64,000 nucleotides of DNA from Tolypothrix sp. NIES-4075 (GCF_002218085.1 NZ_BDUC01000006.1:372001-436000); one strand, 5' to 3'. Shown: positions 17,157 through 25,705, counted from the stretch's first letter. Translations and numbers: made by a program. Notes: generated by a model from the sequence alone, not told the origin.

Positions 17157-17825
17157 TTAATCAGAAAGCAAACTTGGGGAAGTTAAAACAAAAACATCTC
17201 TTGTTCCCAAAGCATCAGTCTGAGGTTTAATCGGAGTAGTAAAATGATAAAATTCATGGTCATTAACCAAGAGTAATTCTCCAGAATTCAGAACTTTATT
17301 AAAAACGGGCTTTTCTTTTTTGGCAGCGTAAAGATGCGTTTCTCCACCTTGAATATTTTCTCTGTCAACAGAAAATATTCCGATAAAATCAGTACCATCC
17401 TGATGAATACCTTCAGGTGCGGGATTTCCTAAACTATTTGGTGAACAAGTCGTTCTAATTTGATGAACTCCTATTTCAGCTTCTGGGTGAAGTTTACAAG
17501 AATCACTAAATGCCAAAACCATATATTTAAAAATATCAAGTTCTATGAGTGCATCATCTAATTCTGCAAACTCTCTTTTAACATCACCCACTAATGGATT
17601 GTATTCTTTGCTTTGAAAAAGGTAGCCATGAGGTAATTTGCTTAATTTATCCTCATAAACTATAAAACGAGATAACCTTCTAAAGCGATAGTTACCTTTA
17701 ATATAAGGGTCTAGAGGCAAATCATTAAAAAACGGCTTGAAACCTGCTGGATTTATAGAATTTACCTTTCGCAATGTAAACATAAAGGCATATTCTAATT
17801 GCATCGATTCCGATACTTTTTGCAT
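17157..17825 (-). CDS. 2-oxoglutarate/Fe(II) dioxygenase family protein (2OG-Fe_Oxy_2, isoleucine dioxygenase-like)
   Basis: A 222-residue protein. The facial triad is visible: GIHQDGTDFIGIFSVDR (HxD, about residue 139) and NDHEFYHFTTPI (distal His, about 193), with the intervening GGETHLY typical of this family. PF10014 members include the L-isoleucine 4-hydroxylase of Bacillus, so hydroxylation of a free amino acid is a reasonable guess for the substrate class. No biosynthetic cluster surrounds it, so the physiological role is open. The upstream Met (17825) gives a normal N-terminus. Confidence 0.8.
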   Translation of the reverse strand: MQKVSESMQLEYAFMFTLRKVNSINPAGFKPFFNDLPLDPYIKGNYRFRRLSRFIVYEDKLSKLPHGYLFQSKEYNPLVGDVKREFAELDDALIELDIFKYMVLAFSDSCKLHPEAEIGVHQIRTTCSPNSLGNPAPEGIHQDGTDFIGIFSVDRENIQGGETHLYAAKKEKPVFNKVLNSGELLLVNDHEFYHFTTPIKPQTDALGTRDVFVLTSPSLLSD

Positions 17826-17975
17826 ATAGCTTTCCTGATTGCAGATTGAGACTTTCCCAATTTTTCTCTTGGGAGATTTATAATACTAAGTATAAATTAT
17901 TTTTTTTGTAAATGTCGTTAAATAGACTACAGAAATTTACGTTTTATGATATAGCAGGTCATTCGATTCCCCCAA

Positions 17976-18005
17976 GTAGAGACGTTCGGTGCGGAACGTC
18001 TCTAC
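17976..18005. repeat. GTAGAGACG palindrome
   Basis: Perfect 12-bp arms (GTAGAGACGTTC / GAACGTCTCTAC) around GGTGCG. A common cyanobacterial dispersed hairpin; related copies at 23800, 49376, 59233, 59379 and 63410. It may end the aldolase transcript. Confidence 0.7.
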
Positions 18006-18034
18006 AATATGTGTCCCAACTAGGGACAAGTTGA

Positions 18035-18799
18035 TTAATTCCTCCTCACTGCGTTGACTAAATTCTCACAGGCTTTTAAGAAGATGCTTACATCGACCCC
18101 CAGCCCGATATACTGAATTCCTGCGTCAATCCACTGCTTGGCAATTTCGGGATTGTCGGCAAAAGTGCCGACTGCTTTGCCGGAGTCGCGGATAGTAGTG
18201 ACGCATTGCTGCATCAACTCAATAACACGCGGATCTCTTACCTGACCGGGGATACCCAGCGACTGCGATAAGTCATAGGGACCGAGAAAGATAACGTCAA
18301 TGTGGGGTACACTAACAATCTCTGCAATGTTCTCCACACCGCGCTTACCTTCGACATGAACCACAACCAAAGACTCTTCGTTTAACTTGTCTGTAATTTG
18401 CGTTCCCGCTGCTGTGTACATACCCGATCGCGTAGCAAATGACAGTCCCCGCGAACCGAGAGGACTGTACTTGGCTCCTTTAACGCAAGCTTCAGCATCA
18501 GATTTCGTTTCAATTTGCGGCACTTGCACCCCAGCACTACCAATGTCAAGCGCTCTTTGAATTTGCGGTGCATCATTCTTTCTAACGCGGATAACTGGGG
18601 CAATTCCGACGCAATCTGCCGCACGGCAGAGGTCTTCCGCAGTCAGTGTATGCAAGGGTCCATGCTCCATATCAATCACCGCAAAATCAAATCCTGCGTG
18701 TCCGCAGATTTCGATAAACGCCGGATAAGCGCAGTTCATAAATGTACCGAGGACAACCTCACCCCGCTTGAGTTTTCGTTTAAGTTGATTTTCACGCAT
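18035..18799 (-). CDS. HpcH/HpaI family aldolase (2-dehydro-3-deoxy sugar acid aldolase-like)
   Basis: A 254-residue TIM-barrel class II aldolase. Motifs: VVLGTFMNCAYPAFIEICG, DFAVIDMEHGPL (catalytic His region), VIRVRKNDAPQIQRALD (substrate Arg), GAAGVQVPQ-type segment SAGVQVPQIE with the metal Glu nearby, and VIFLGPYDLSQSLG. Family enzymes split 4-hydroxy-2-oxo acids or keto-deoxy sugar acids into pyruvate and an aldehyde. Specificity (rhamnonate, glucarate or homoprotocatechuate type) cannot be told. Stands alone. Confidence 0.85.
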   Translation of the reverse strand: MRENQLKRKLKRGEVVLGTFMNCAYPAFIEICGHAGFDFAVIDMEHGPLHTLTAEDLCRAADCVGIAPVIRVRKNDAPQIQRALDIGSAGVQVPQIETKSDAEACVKGAKYSPLGSRGLSFATRSGMYTAAGTQITDKLNEESLVVVHVEGKRGVENIAEIVSVPHIDVIFLGPYDLSQSLGIPGQVRDPRVIELMQQCVTTIRDSGKAVGTFADNPEIAKQWIDAGIQYIGLGVDVSIFLKACENLVNAVRRN

Positions 18800-18858
18800 G
18801 GTTATCGCCTAGTATTGATTTTTAGCTACCTTAAGCAAAATTACTGCAAAATCAATCG

Positions 18859-19190
18859 ATTTGGGTAATGGGGAATGGGTAATGGGGAATGGGTAATGGG
18901 GAATGGGTAATGGGGAATGGGTAATGGGTAATAGGTAATGGGTAATGGGTAATGGGTAATGGGTAATGGGTAATGGGGAATGGGGGAATTACCAATTACC
19001 AATTTTCAATTACCAATTTTCAATTACCAATTTTCAATTCCCAATGCCCAATTCCCAATTCCCAATTCCCAATTCCCAATTCCCAATGCCCAATTACCAA
19101 TTCCCAATTCCCAATGCCCAATTTCCAATTCCCTATTACCTATTACCCATTCCCAATTCCCAATTCCCAATTCCCAATTCCCAATTTCCA
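18859..19190. repeat. Long heptamer repeat tract in inverted halves
   Basis: The first half (18859-18982) is GGGTAAT/GGGGAAT units, the second (18988-19190) is CCCAATT/ATTACCC units, roughly complementary, so the whole 330 bp could form an imperfect cruciform. Because the unit is near 7 bp, all three frames stay open and run into sfsA. Same repeat class at 22976 and 41041. Confidence 0.8.
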
Positions 19191-19192
19191 AA

Positions 19193-19921
19193 ATGATGAA
19201 TGATTGGCTTTACCGCTACCCACCTTTATATCCTGGTATCTTGCTGAAGCGTTACAAGCGCTTTTTTGCAGATGTTCAACTTGCTTCTGGGGAAATAGTA
19301 ACAGCGCATTGTCCGAATACAGGACCGATGACTGGGGTTTCAACTCCTGGGAGTGCGGTGCAGTTATCTTTAAGCGATAATCTCAAGCGCAAATTGCCTT
19401 ATACTTTGGAACTGATTCAGGTACATGATAATGAGCCAACTTGGGTAGGTGTTAATACTGCTTTGCCAAATCGGGTAGTGAAGCTAGCTTTGGCAGCATA
19501 CCTTTTTCCTGAATTAAGTGGATATAGCGAAATTCGCAGTGAGGTGGTTTATGGACAAGATAAAAAAAGTCGAGTTGATTTTTTCTTGACAGGAAGTGAT
19601 GACGATCGCCCGATTTTTTTAGAAGTAAAAAATACAACTTTCGCGGAAGGAAGATTGGCGTTATTTCCCGATACGGAGACGACAAGAGGACAAAAGCACC
19701 TGCGAGAACTGATGGCGTTGTTGCCCCAAAGTCGTGCGGTGATGCTTTACTTTATTAATCGGGGCGATTGTACGCATTTTGCCCCAGGTGATATTACTGA
19801 CCCTATATATGGTCAGTTGTTGCGGAGTGCGATCGCTCTCGGTTTGGAAGTTTTACCTTGTCGTTTTCAAGTTACTCCAGAAGGCATTCAATATTTGGGT
19901 TTGGCAGAATGCAAATTTTAA
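19193..19921 (+). CDS. sfsA: DNA/RNA nuclease SfsA family protein
   Basis: About 242 residues. Motifs: FFADVQLASGEIVTAHCPNTG, then GYSEIRSEVVYG, SRVDFFLTG and FLEVKNTTF, which contain the D...ExK nuclease core, and GRLALFPDTETTRGQKHL. SfsA was first described as a sugar-fermentation stimulation protein in E. coli and has a PD-(D/E)XK fold with an N-terminal OB-like domain. The frame extends upstream to 18980, but that part is only translated heptamer repeat; I choose the ATG at 19193 (or 19196), directly after the repeat, which gives the family's normal length. Confidence 0.9.
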   Translation: MMNDWLYRYPPLYPGILLKRYKRFFADVQLASGEIVTAHCPNTGPMTGVSTPGSAVQLSLSDNLKRKLPYTLELIQVHDNEPTWVGVNTALPNRVVKLALAAYLFPELSGYSEIRSEVVYGQDKKSRVDFFLTGSDDDRPIFLEVKNTTFAEGRLALFPDTETTRGQKHLRELMALLPQSRAVMLYFINRGDCTHFAPGDITDPIYGQLLRSAIALGLEVLPCRFQVTPEGIQYLGLAECKF

Positions 19922-19952
19922 TAATTGCTTATTAAACACGATTTGATATTGA

Positions 19953-20075
19953 AGAGATTTTAATAGTGGTGGTTATAATCTTGAGGATGATGAGCGTTTA
20001 AGAAAAGCTGATTTTATTGAAGCGCGATCGCGCTTATATTATAATATTTTTAACCTTGGTAGAAAAAGTAAATGA
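19953..20075 (+). other. Possible remnant of a coding region ending at the desaturase start
   Basis: A 40-codon open stretch without an ATG reads GGYNLEDDERLRKADFIEAR and ends in a TGA that overlaps the desaturase ATG (ATGA). Composition looks coding and the overlap is operon-like, but no start or family could be found. Confidence 0.25.
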
Positions 20076-20968
20076 ATAGTGTAGTTCAGAGTAAACCAAT
20101 TGACTTTGTTGAACGTAATAATCTCAAGTCGTTCTTGGCGTTGCTAAGAGACTGGATGGCAATTTTATTAATTGCTGTGTTTAGTATTTGGGCAAACAAT
20201 ATCTTTATTTATCTGGTTGCAGTATGGGCAATAGGCATTTTTCAATATGCCATTGGAGAGGTAATTTTACACGAAGCAGTGCATTATAATTTATTTATAG
20301 AAAAATTTTGGAATGACAAACTAGAGTTTATATATGGCTTTCCATTCTTAATGACTTTATCTTCTTATCGAAAGTATCACTTTCCTCATCATAGCTATTT
20401 GTTTAGTGATAAAGATTATATACCTGAGTATTATGAATCTTTAGATTTATACAAACAAGATAAAATTATATTTTTTATTTTGTTTGTTAAACCTGTGTTT
20501 AGCTTTGGTTTATATTACTTTTTCCTAGATTCCGACACAATAAAAGAGTTAAACTGGAGTTCGTTACGAAGTAGCTTTAAACTTTATCTATTCTGGCTGA
20601 TTGTGATTTTCAGCTTTGCTTTATCAGGACATTTGGATATTTTATTACTTTACTGGATTGTGCCTTTATTATGGTGTTTTTCTTGTTATTCAACTTGGTC
20701 TGAGGTACAGGAACATTTTAATACTTTCTCAGGTTCGAGATCGAATGTAAATTTTATCATTAATTTTTTAATTCATAATGGAGGTTATCACTATGTTCAC
20801 CACTTATGCCCTACTATTCCCTGGTACAAGCTACCAGAAGCACATAAAGCTTTATGTTCGGACAATTCAGATATCTCATACGGTATCTTAGATACATATA
20901 AGCAATTAACACGCAACAACCCACATTCTGGTGAGTTAATAATTGCGTCTGGCAATACACATAAATGA
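20072..20968 (+). CDS. Fatty acid desaturase family membrane protein
   Basis: A 298-residue protein with four or more hydrophobic segments and three His boxes for a di-iron centre: LHEAVHYN (HxxxH, about residue 70), YHFPHHSY (HxxHH, about 107) and YHYVHHLCP (HxxHH, about 250). Family members insert double bonds into acyl chains or hydroxylate carotenoids and other lipids in the membrane; the substrate here is not predictable. The layout of boxes is closest to small fatty acid desaturase domain proteins near secondary-metabolism or lipid genes rather than to the Des A/B/C acyl-lipid desaturases. It ends head-on against a methyltransferase remnant, overlapping it by 33 bp. Confidence 0.82.
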   Translation: MNSVVQSKPIDFVERNNLKSFLALLRDWMAILLIAVFSIWANNIFIYLVAVWAIGIFQYAIGEVILHEAVHYNLFIEKFWNDKLEFIYGFPFLMTLSSYRKYHFPHHSYLFSDKDYIPEYYESLDLYKQDKIIFFILFVKPVFSFGLYYFFLDSDTIKELNWSSLRSSFKLYLFWLIVIFSFALSGHLDILLLYWIVPLLWCFSCYSTWSEVQEHFNTFSGSRSNVNFIINFLIHNGGYHYVHHLCPTIPWYKLPEAHKALCSDNSDISYGILDTYKQLTRNNPHSGELIIASGNTHK

Positions 20969-21259
20969 ATACCGGATATCACGTAAAAACAGACCAAAAC
21001 CTTTGAAATTCCAAGCGCTACGCTGGGGGTCTTGGTCAGTAAATAATAATCCACCAGGACGCACCAGACGCGCAGCTTCTCTTAAAATCCTGCCCATATC
21101 ATCACAGTGGTTAACTGTAGCATTAGCGACAACTATATCCGCAAAATTCAAAAAGCTAGAAATACAGGGTTTTTGGGTGTTTGAGATGGTAGCTTTATTT
21201 CCGCCGTTCTGTACTAGTCTGAAGAGAAGAAGGCGATCGCGCTTAAGGATAACCCTCAT
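20936..21259 (-). pseudogene. SAM-dependent methyltransferase remnant
   Basis: About 107 codons with a recognisable class I methyltransferase segment: FADIVVANATVNHCDD (end of the Rossmann core), ILREAARLVRPGGLLFTDQD (motif post III) and a Trp/Phe-rich tail. The AdoMet-binding GxGxG part is missing and the upstream sequence (21260-21350) does not restore it in any frame I can follow, so the gene is broken. The 3' end overlaps the convergent desaturase. Confidence 0.55.
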
Positions 21260-21359
21260 AAAAACAATCTTGGCTCAAAAACCGTCGGTCAGATGTCAAA
21301 CATGCAGTTCCTCCGCTTATGCCACAAAGTACCGCACCTGTCTTACTTTTATCTGATGA

Positions 21360-21390
21360 TTGAACTAATATTCAAAAAATATTAGTTCAA
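21360..21390. promoter_or_regulatory. Perfect 13-bp palindrome upstream of leuC
   Basis: TTGAACTAATATT - CAAAA - AATATTAGTTCAA. It lies about 180 bp before the leuC start. It could be an operator, a leader hairpin or a terminator for upstream transcription; there is no T-run after it, so a simple terminator is less likely. Confidence 0.45.
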
Positions 21391-21571
21391 CAGTAAAAAT
21401 ATATTGGACATAATTAACAAGCTTTTCTATTGTGATTAAAGAGATGAGAAATAAATATTCCTTTGCCAAGGCTAGAGTAACAACGCTTTACCGGCGTTGA
21501 TAAAGCTTGGCGTGGGTAGTTCACTTTTTTGATAACATCATAGATCCGACAGATCCAGGGACGAATTGAGT

Positions 21572-22975
21572 ATGAGCAATGGCACGCTGTTTGATAAAGT
21601 TTGGGATTCACACACAGTTGGTACGCTGCCATCAGGACAGACGCAACTGTTTATAGGACTGCATCTGATTCATGAAGTCACCAGTCCCCAAGCCTTTGCA
21701 ATGTTACGAGAGCGCAATTTAAAGGTATTATTTCCAGAGCGGACTGTCGCCACGGTGGATCATATTGTGCCGACAGAAAATCAGGCACGTCCATTTGTGG
21801 ATACCCTGGCAGAAGAAATGATGCAAGCGCTGGAGCAAAACTGTAAAGAAAATAACATTACATTTTATAACATTGGTTGCGGAAGTCAAGGAATTGTGCA
21901 TGTAATAGCCCCAGAACAGGGACTGACACAGCCAGGAATGACGATCGCCTGTGGTGATAGCCATACATCAACTCATGGTGCATTTGGTGCGATCGCTTTT
22001 GGTATCGGTACCAGTCAAGTGCGGGATGTCCTCGCTTCTCAAACCCTCGCTCTTTCTAAACTGAAAGTGCGTAAAATTGAAGTTAACGGCACACTCAAAC
22101 CCGGTGTCTACGCCAAAGATGTTATTTTGCATGTCATCCGCACCCTCGGCGTCAAAGGTGGTGTCGGATACGCTTACGAATTTGCAGGCAGCACCTTTGA
22201 GCAAATGAGCATGGAAGAACGAATGACTGTCTGCAACATGTCCATCGAAGGGGGTGCGCGTTGCGGCTACATCAATCCCGACCAAGTTACATATGAATAC
22301 CTCAAAGATAGAGACTTTGCCCCGAAAGGCGCAGATTGGGATAAAGCTGTTGCTTGGTGGGAATCGATCAAGAGTGATGCTGATGCCGAATATGATGATG
22401 TCGTAACTTTCGACGCCGCCGAAATTCCGCCTACCGTAACTTGGGGCATCACCCCCGGTCAAGGTATTGGAGTTAACCAAGCCGTACCCACTCCCGACGA
22501 ATTAGCCGCAGACGATCGCACTCTTGCCGAAGAAGCTTACCGTTACATGGATTTGGCTCCCGGTCAACCTATCCAAGGTACGAAAGTTGATGTTTGCTTC
22601 ATTGGTAGCTGCACCAACGGACGAATCAGCGATTTACGCGAAGCTGCGAAAATTGCCCAAGGTCATCACGTCGCCGAGGGAATTAAAGCTTTTGTCGTCC
22701 CAGGTTCGGAACGAGTGAAAAAGCAAGCGGAAGCAGAAGGACTAGATAAAATCTTCACCGAAGCAGGCTTTGAATGGCGTGAAGCCGGATGCTCAATGTG
22801 TCTTGCGATGAACCCCGACAAACTTCAAGGACGGCAAATCAGCGCTTCTTCCTCTAACCGCAACTTCAAAGGACGCCAAGGTTCGTCCTCCGGTCGCACT
22901 TTATTGATGAGTCCGGCGATGGTTGCAGCAGCAGCGTTGAAAGGCGAAGTATTCGACGTGCGCGAGTTGTTGTAA
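21572..22975 (+). CDS. leuC: 3-isopropylmalate dehydratase large subunit
   Basis: About 467 residues from the ATG at 21572. An aconitase-family protein that, with LeuD, isomerises 2-isopropylmalate to 3-isopropylmalate in leucine synthesis. Motifs: TVATVDHIVPT, IACGDSHTSTHGAFGAIAFG, VCFIGSCTNGRISDLR and EAGCSMCLAMNPD, the last two supplying the three Cys that bind the 4Fe-4S cluster. SNRNFKGRQG near the C-terminus is also conserved. A TTG two codons upstream is an alternative start, but the ATG matches the family (MSNGTLFDKVW). leuD follows on the same strand after a repeat-filled gap of about 165 bp. Confidence 0.97.
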   Translation: MSNGTLFDKVWDSHTVGTLPSGQTQLFIGLHLIHEVTSPQAFAMLRERNLKVLFPERTVATVDHIVPTENQARPFVDTLAEEMMQALEQNCKENNITFYNIGCGSQGIVHVIAPEQGLTQPGMTIACGDSHTSTHGAFGAIAFGIGTSQVRDVLASQTLALSKLKVRKIEVNGTLKPGVYAKDVILHVIRTLGVKGGVGYAYEFAGSTFEQMSMEERMTVCNMSIEGGARCGYINPDQVTYEYLKDRDFAPKGADWDKAVAWWESIKSDADAEYDDVVTFDAAEIPPTVTWGITPGQGIGVNQAVPTPDELAADDRTLAEEAYRYMDLAPGQPIQGTKVDVCFIGSCTNGRISDLREAAKIAQGHHVAEGIKAFVVPGSERVKKQAEAEGLDKIFTEAGFEWREAGCSMCLAMNPDKLQGRQISASSSNRNFKGRQGSSSGRTLLMSPAMVAAAALKGEVFDVRELL

Positions 22976-23127
22976 ATGGGGAATGGGTAATGGGTAATGG
23001 GTAATGGGTAATGGGAATAAAGCCAAATCTATTACCAATTCCCAATTCTCTATAACCAATTCCCAATTCCCAATTCCCTATTACCCATTCCCCATTACCC
23101 ATTCCCAATTCCCAATTCCCAATTCCC
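22976..23127. repeat. Heptamer repeat tract between leuC and leuD
   Basis: GGGTAAT units followed by CCAATTC/CCCATTA units, again in inverted halves able to fold. It begins directly at the leuC stop codon and ends just before the leuD start, so it is transcribed if leuCD is one operon. Confidence 0.8.
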
Positions 23128-23139
23128 TAATAGAATTTT

Positions 23140-23742
23140 ATGGTGAGTGAAGTTAAAGCAGTTTCCGGACGCGCTATTCCTTTGGTAGGTGATGATATTG
23201 ATACCGATCGCATTATTCCGGCTCGGTATTTGCGTTGTGTAACTTTTGATGGTTTGGGCGAACATGCGTTTGCAGATGACCGAACAGGGTTGAAAGGTGA
23301 ACATCCTTTCGATCAAAAGCAATATCAAGGTGCTTCGATATTGCTAGTTAACCGCAACTTTGGCTGTGGTTCTTCGCGGGAACATGCACCGCAAGCGATC
23401 GCTAAATGGGGCATTCAAGCGCTCATCGGTGAAAGCTTTGCCGAAATCTTTTTCGGTAACTGTGTAGCGATGGGCATTCCCTGCCTGACTGCTGATGCAG
23501 CCACTGTCAAGCATTTGCAAGAAATTGTTACAAATAATCCCCAAGCATCGATGACGGTTAATCTGGAAACAATGCAAGTGCAATCTGGCGATTTTACTGG
23601 CACAGTTTCAATGGGTGAAGGTGCGAAAAACATGTTTGTTGCCGGCACTTGGGATGCTTGCGGTCAGTTGGTCGCTTCTTCTGAACAAGTTCGGGCTACT
23701 GCGGCAAAGTTGCCTTACATAAATTGGAGTCAGGTAGCCTAA
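23140..23742 (+). CDS. leuD: 3-isopropylmalate dehydratase small subunit
   Basis: A 200-residue partner of LeuC. Motifs: PLVGDDIDTDRIIPARYLR at the start, NFGCGSSREHAPQAIAKWG (the substrate-binding GCGSSR loop) and FAEIFFGNCVAMGIP. Full length for the bacterial small subunit. The C-terminal DACGQLVASSEQVRATAAKL tail is typical of cyanobacterial versions. Confidence 0.97.
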   Translation: MVSEVKAVSGRAIPLVGDDIDTDRIIPARYLRCVTFDGLGEHAFADDRTGLKGEHPFDQKQYQGASILLVNRNFGCGSSREHAPQAIAKWGIQALIGESFAEIFFGNCVAMGIPCLTADAATVKHLQEIVTNNPQASMTVNLETMQVQSGDFTGTVSMGEGAKNMFVAGTWDACGQLVASSEQVRATAAKLPYINWSQVA

Positions 23743-23799
23743 GTTTAGGTTAATAGCAAATCTGATTTTTAGACTTGCCCGTAGAAACCAATGACCTTT

Positions 23800-23828
23800 G
23801 TAGAGACGTGATACCCAAGCGTCTCTAC
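23800..23828. repeat. GTAGAGACG hairpin after leuD
   Basis: Arms GTAGAGACG / CGTCTCTAC. Member of the dispersed hairpin family; may act as the leuD terminator. Confidence 0.55.
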
Positions 23829-23861
23829 TGATAATTTTTGCTCGAACTTGCATTAAATTAA

Positions 23862-24170
23862 ATGGAACCTCTACCCAATAATTGGGCAGATATTCAACCG
23901 GATACTGTATACCAAACAATTAATGGTCAATTATTATCTTTTAGTCAAGAGCAAATCAAACTGGGGATAAAATATGACCAAAACAATAAACATTTAAAAG
24001 CAATAGAAAAAGGACAAGTACCTACTCGTGGTAATACAGGTCTTGTTCCTTCCCAAGAAGAGGGCTACAATTTTAAAACCAAAGTTTTAGGAAAAGGAGG
24101 AGACCGTCGGTTTCACGGAAAGATTATAGATGGAGTTTTACACTTTCCTGGTTTGGCAACAGAACATTAA
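23862..24170 (+). CDS. Small protein of unknown function, toxin-domain-like C-terminus
   Basis: A 102-residue protein with no signal peptide. The second half (GYNFKTKVLGKGGDRRFHG, then GVLHFPGLATEH) is rich in Lys, Arg, Gly and His and ends in a compact motif, in the style of C-terminal nuclease domains released by polymorphic toxin systems. The next gene follows after 13 bp and encodes a small acidic protein, the usual layout of a toxin and its immunity protein. I do not recognise the family; the toxin reading is inference from arrangement and composition. There is no delivery domain in this ORF, so it may be an orphan cassette. Confidence 0.55.
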   Translation: MEPLPNNWADIQPDTVYQTINGQLLSFSQEQIKLGIKYDQNNKHLKAIEKGQVPTRGNTGLVPSQEEGYNFKTKVLGKGGDRRFHGKIIDGVLHFPGLATEH

Positions 24171-24183
24171 TTAAGATAAAGCC

Positions 24184-24585
24184 ATGACTAAACTGGAACT
24201 AAAAAATCATCAAGTTTGGCAGGATTTAACTGAAATATTAGAAAATATAGATACAAATGCACTGGTAACAGAACATTTGGAATTGTGTGATTATAAAGTG
24301 TGCGGCTATTGGGATTCTAATGATAACTTTTTTGAACAAATTATCTTACCTCGTTCGCTTTCTGCTGAATTAATCAGCAGTTCCGTTGGCACTACGCAGA
24401 AATCACGCTGGATTCAACTTAAATTTATTCTCAAAGCTGATATAAATAGTTTTGATGAATTGAGTAATACTAATTCTCAAAAAATTGGGGAACTGTCTCT
24501 AATTTTTGACGAAAATATGGAATTTATTGATGAAACTTGGCAGATAGATATCGGCTCTCCTTTTCTAATTACAAAATGCGAGTAA
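24184..24585 (+). CDS. Small acidic protein of unknown function, possible immunity partner
   Basis: A 133-residue protein, Asp/Glu-rich, with no membrane segment (ENIDTNALVTEHLELCDYKV, IGELSLIFDENMEFIDETWQ). It starts 13 bp after the preceding gene and ends 3 bp before the gluconokinase start, so all three genes are likely on one transcript. Size, acidity and position suit an immunity protein, but no homologue is recognised. Confidence 0.55.
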   Translation: MTKLELKNHQVWQDLTEILENIDTNALVTEHLELCDYKVCGYWDSNDNFFEQIILPRSLSAELISSSVGTTQKSRWIQLKFILKADINSFDELSNTNSQKIGELSLIFDENMEFIDETWQIDIGSPFLITKCE

Positions 24586-24588
24586 TAA

Positions 24589-25074
24589 ATGATAATTCTC
24601 GTAATGGGTGTCTCTGGTTCCGGTAAAACTACCATTGGGCAACTGCTCGCAGAATCTTTGCATTGGGAATTTAGAGATGCCGATTCTTTTCACTCCCCAG
24701 AAAATATTGAGAAAATGCGTCACGGTATCCCGCTGAACGATTTAGATAGAATGCCGTGGTTGCTAGCAATGCAACAAGCAATACAAGATTGGCTGCAAGA
24801 AAATAAAAATGTAGTTTTGGCTTGTTCGGCACTAAAAGATAGTTATCGTCAGTATCTTTTAATTGGTGATGAAGCTGTTAAGTTGGTTTATCTTAAAGGT
24901 TCGTTTGAGTTGATTAAAAAACGCTTGCAAGAGCGTCACCATCATTTTATGAGTGAAAAACTTCTCAAAAGCCAGTTTGATACCCTTGAAGAGCCATCTG
25001 ACGCGATTTCGGTTGATGTTTCCCAGTCGCCAGAGGAAATTGTGCAAAATATTATAACGACTTTGGGGATTTAG
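24589..25074 (+). CDS. gntK: Gluconokinase
   Basis: A 161-residue P-loop kinase. MIILVMGVSGSGKTTIGQLL holds the Walker A motif; FRDADSFHSPENIEKMRHGIPL with DRMPWL is the gluconate-binding pattern of GntK; VVLACSALKDSYRQYL and ERHHHFMSEKLLKSQF complete the family signature. It phosphorylates gluconate to 6-phosphogluconate, feeding the pentose phosphate pathway. The lactonase and GMC oxidoreductase genes at 35-39 kb could supply gluconate-type substrates, although they are not linked. ATG 24589 puts the P-loop at residue 7, as expected. Confidence 0.93.
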   Translation: MIILVMGVSGSGKTTIGQLLAESLHWEFRDADSFHSPENIEKMRHGIPLNDLDRMPWLLAMQQAIQDWLQENKNVVLACSALKDSYRQYLLIGDEAVKLVYLKGSFELIKKRLQERHHHFMSEKLLKSQFDTLEEPSDAISVDVSQSPEEIVQNIITTLGI

Positions 25075-25118
25075 TCAAAATAAATCATGAGACTTTTTGC
25101 AATAAGTTTCAAGTATTA

Positions 25119-25472
25119 CTATTGATGCACAATGATGGCATTACGACTCATTTCAATATAAAAGTGTTGATTAAACAACTCAACCAGAGATTGTAAGTTT
25201 TCTGAAAACAGAGCTTCGAGTTCTGAATTATTGATATTACCTGTTGCGATTAAGAGTAGTTTATAGGGTTGCCCAATTGTTAACAAAGAGTTGACAAAAT
25301 CTGAATCTTTAGTTATCAAAATTCGATTTTGTCGGATTGATAAAGCATTAATCTCATTGTCTGATGTAGCATTTTGATTAGGTAAATCTCTGGTGTGAAT
25401 TGTATCATAGCCAGAAGCTTGTAAAAAACGAGCAAGCCGAACCGGCAATTGAGCATCAACCAGAAATTTCAT
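25119..25472 (-). CDS. DUF5615 PIN-like toxin
   Basis: A 117-residue protein starting MKFLVDAQLPVRLARFLQ with the first acidic residue of the PIN-like fold. ILITKDSDFVNSLL holds a second Asp cluster, typical of the DUF5615 family of predicted nucleases. It overlaps the stop of the DUF433 gene by 4 bp (translation coupling). Such pairs are annotated as toxin-antitoxin systems; activity has to be shown for this one. Confidence 0.85.
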   Translation of the reverse strand: MKFLVDAQLPVRLARFLQASGYDTIHTRDLPNQNATSDNEINALSIRQNRILITKDSDFVNSLLTIGQPYKLLLIATGNINNSELEALFSENLQSLVELFNQHFYIEMSRNAIIVHQ

Positions 25473-25705
25473 GAGGCTATTTTATGAATGCTTTTAACTT
25501 GGCTGAGTCGAGCAGCAAACAGCAAAGCTGCTAAAATATCTTCACGTTCTAAGTCGTCATAATCTTGTAAAATTTCCTCAGTTGTCATGCCAGAACTGAG
25601 TAATTCGAGAATAAACTCGACCGGATAACGAAGTTTCCTAATACATGGTTTCCCGTGGCAGATATCAGGATCGTGAGTGATGCGTTGTAGAAGTTTGTCA
25701 TCCAT
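25469..25705 (-). CDS. DUF433 antitoxin
   Basis: A 78-residue protein with the DUF433 pattern ITHDPDICHGKPCIRKLR, then VEFILELLSSGMTTEEILQDY and ILAALLFAARL. It has a winged-helix-like DNA-binding fold and probably represses its own operon and neutralises the downstream PIN-like protein. First gene of the pair; a second pair is at 54200-54882. Confidence 0.88.
   Translation of the reverse strand: MDDKLLQRITHDPDICHGKPCIRKLRYPVEFILELLSSGMTTEEILQDYDDLEREDILAALLFAARLSQVKSIHKIAS

Noticed and set aside
18966..19203. Overlapping frames of 76 codons (NSQFPIPNSQ type)
   Set aside because: Translations of the heptamer array; the same tract also extends sfsA artificially upstream.
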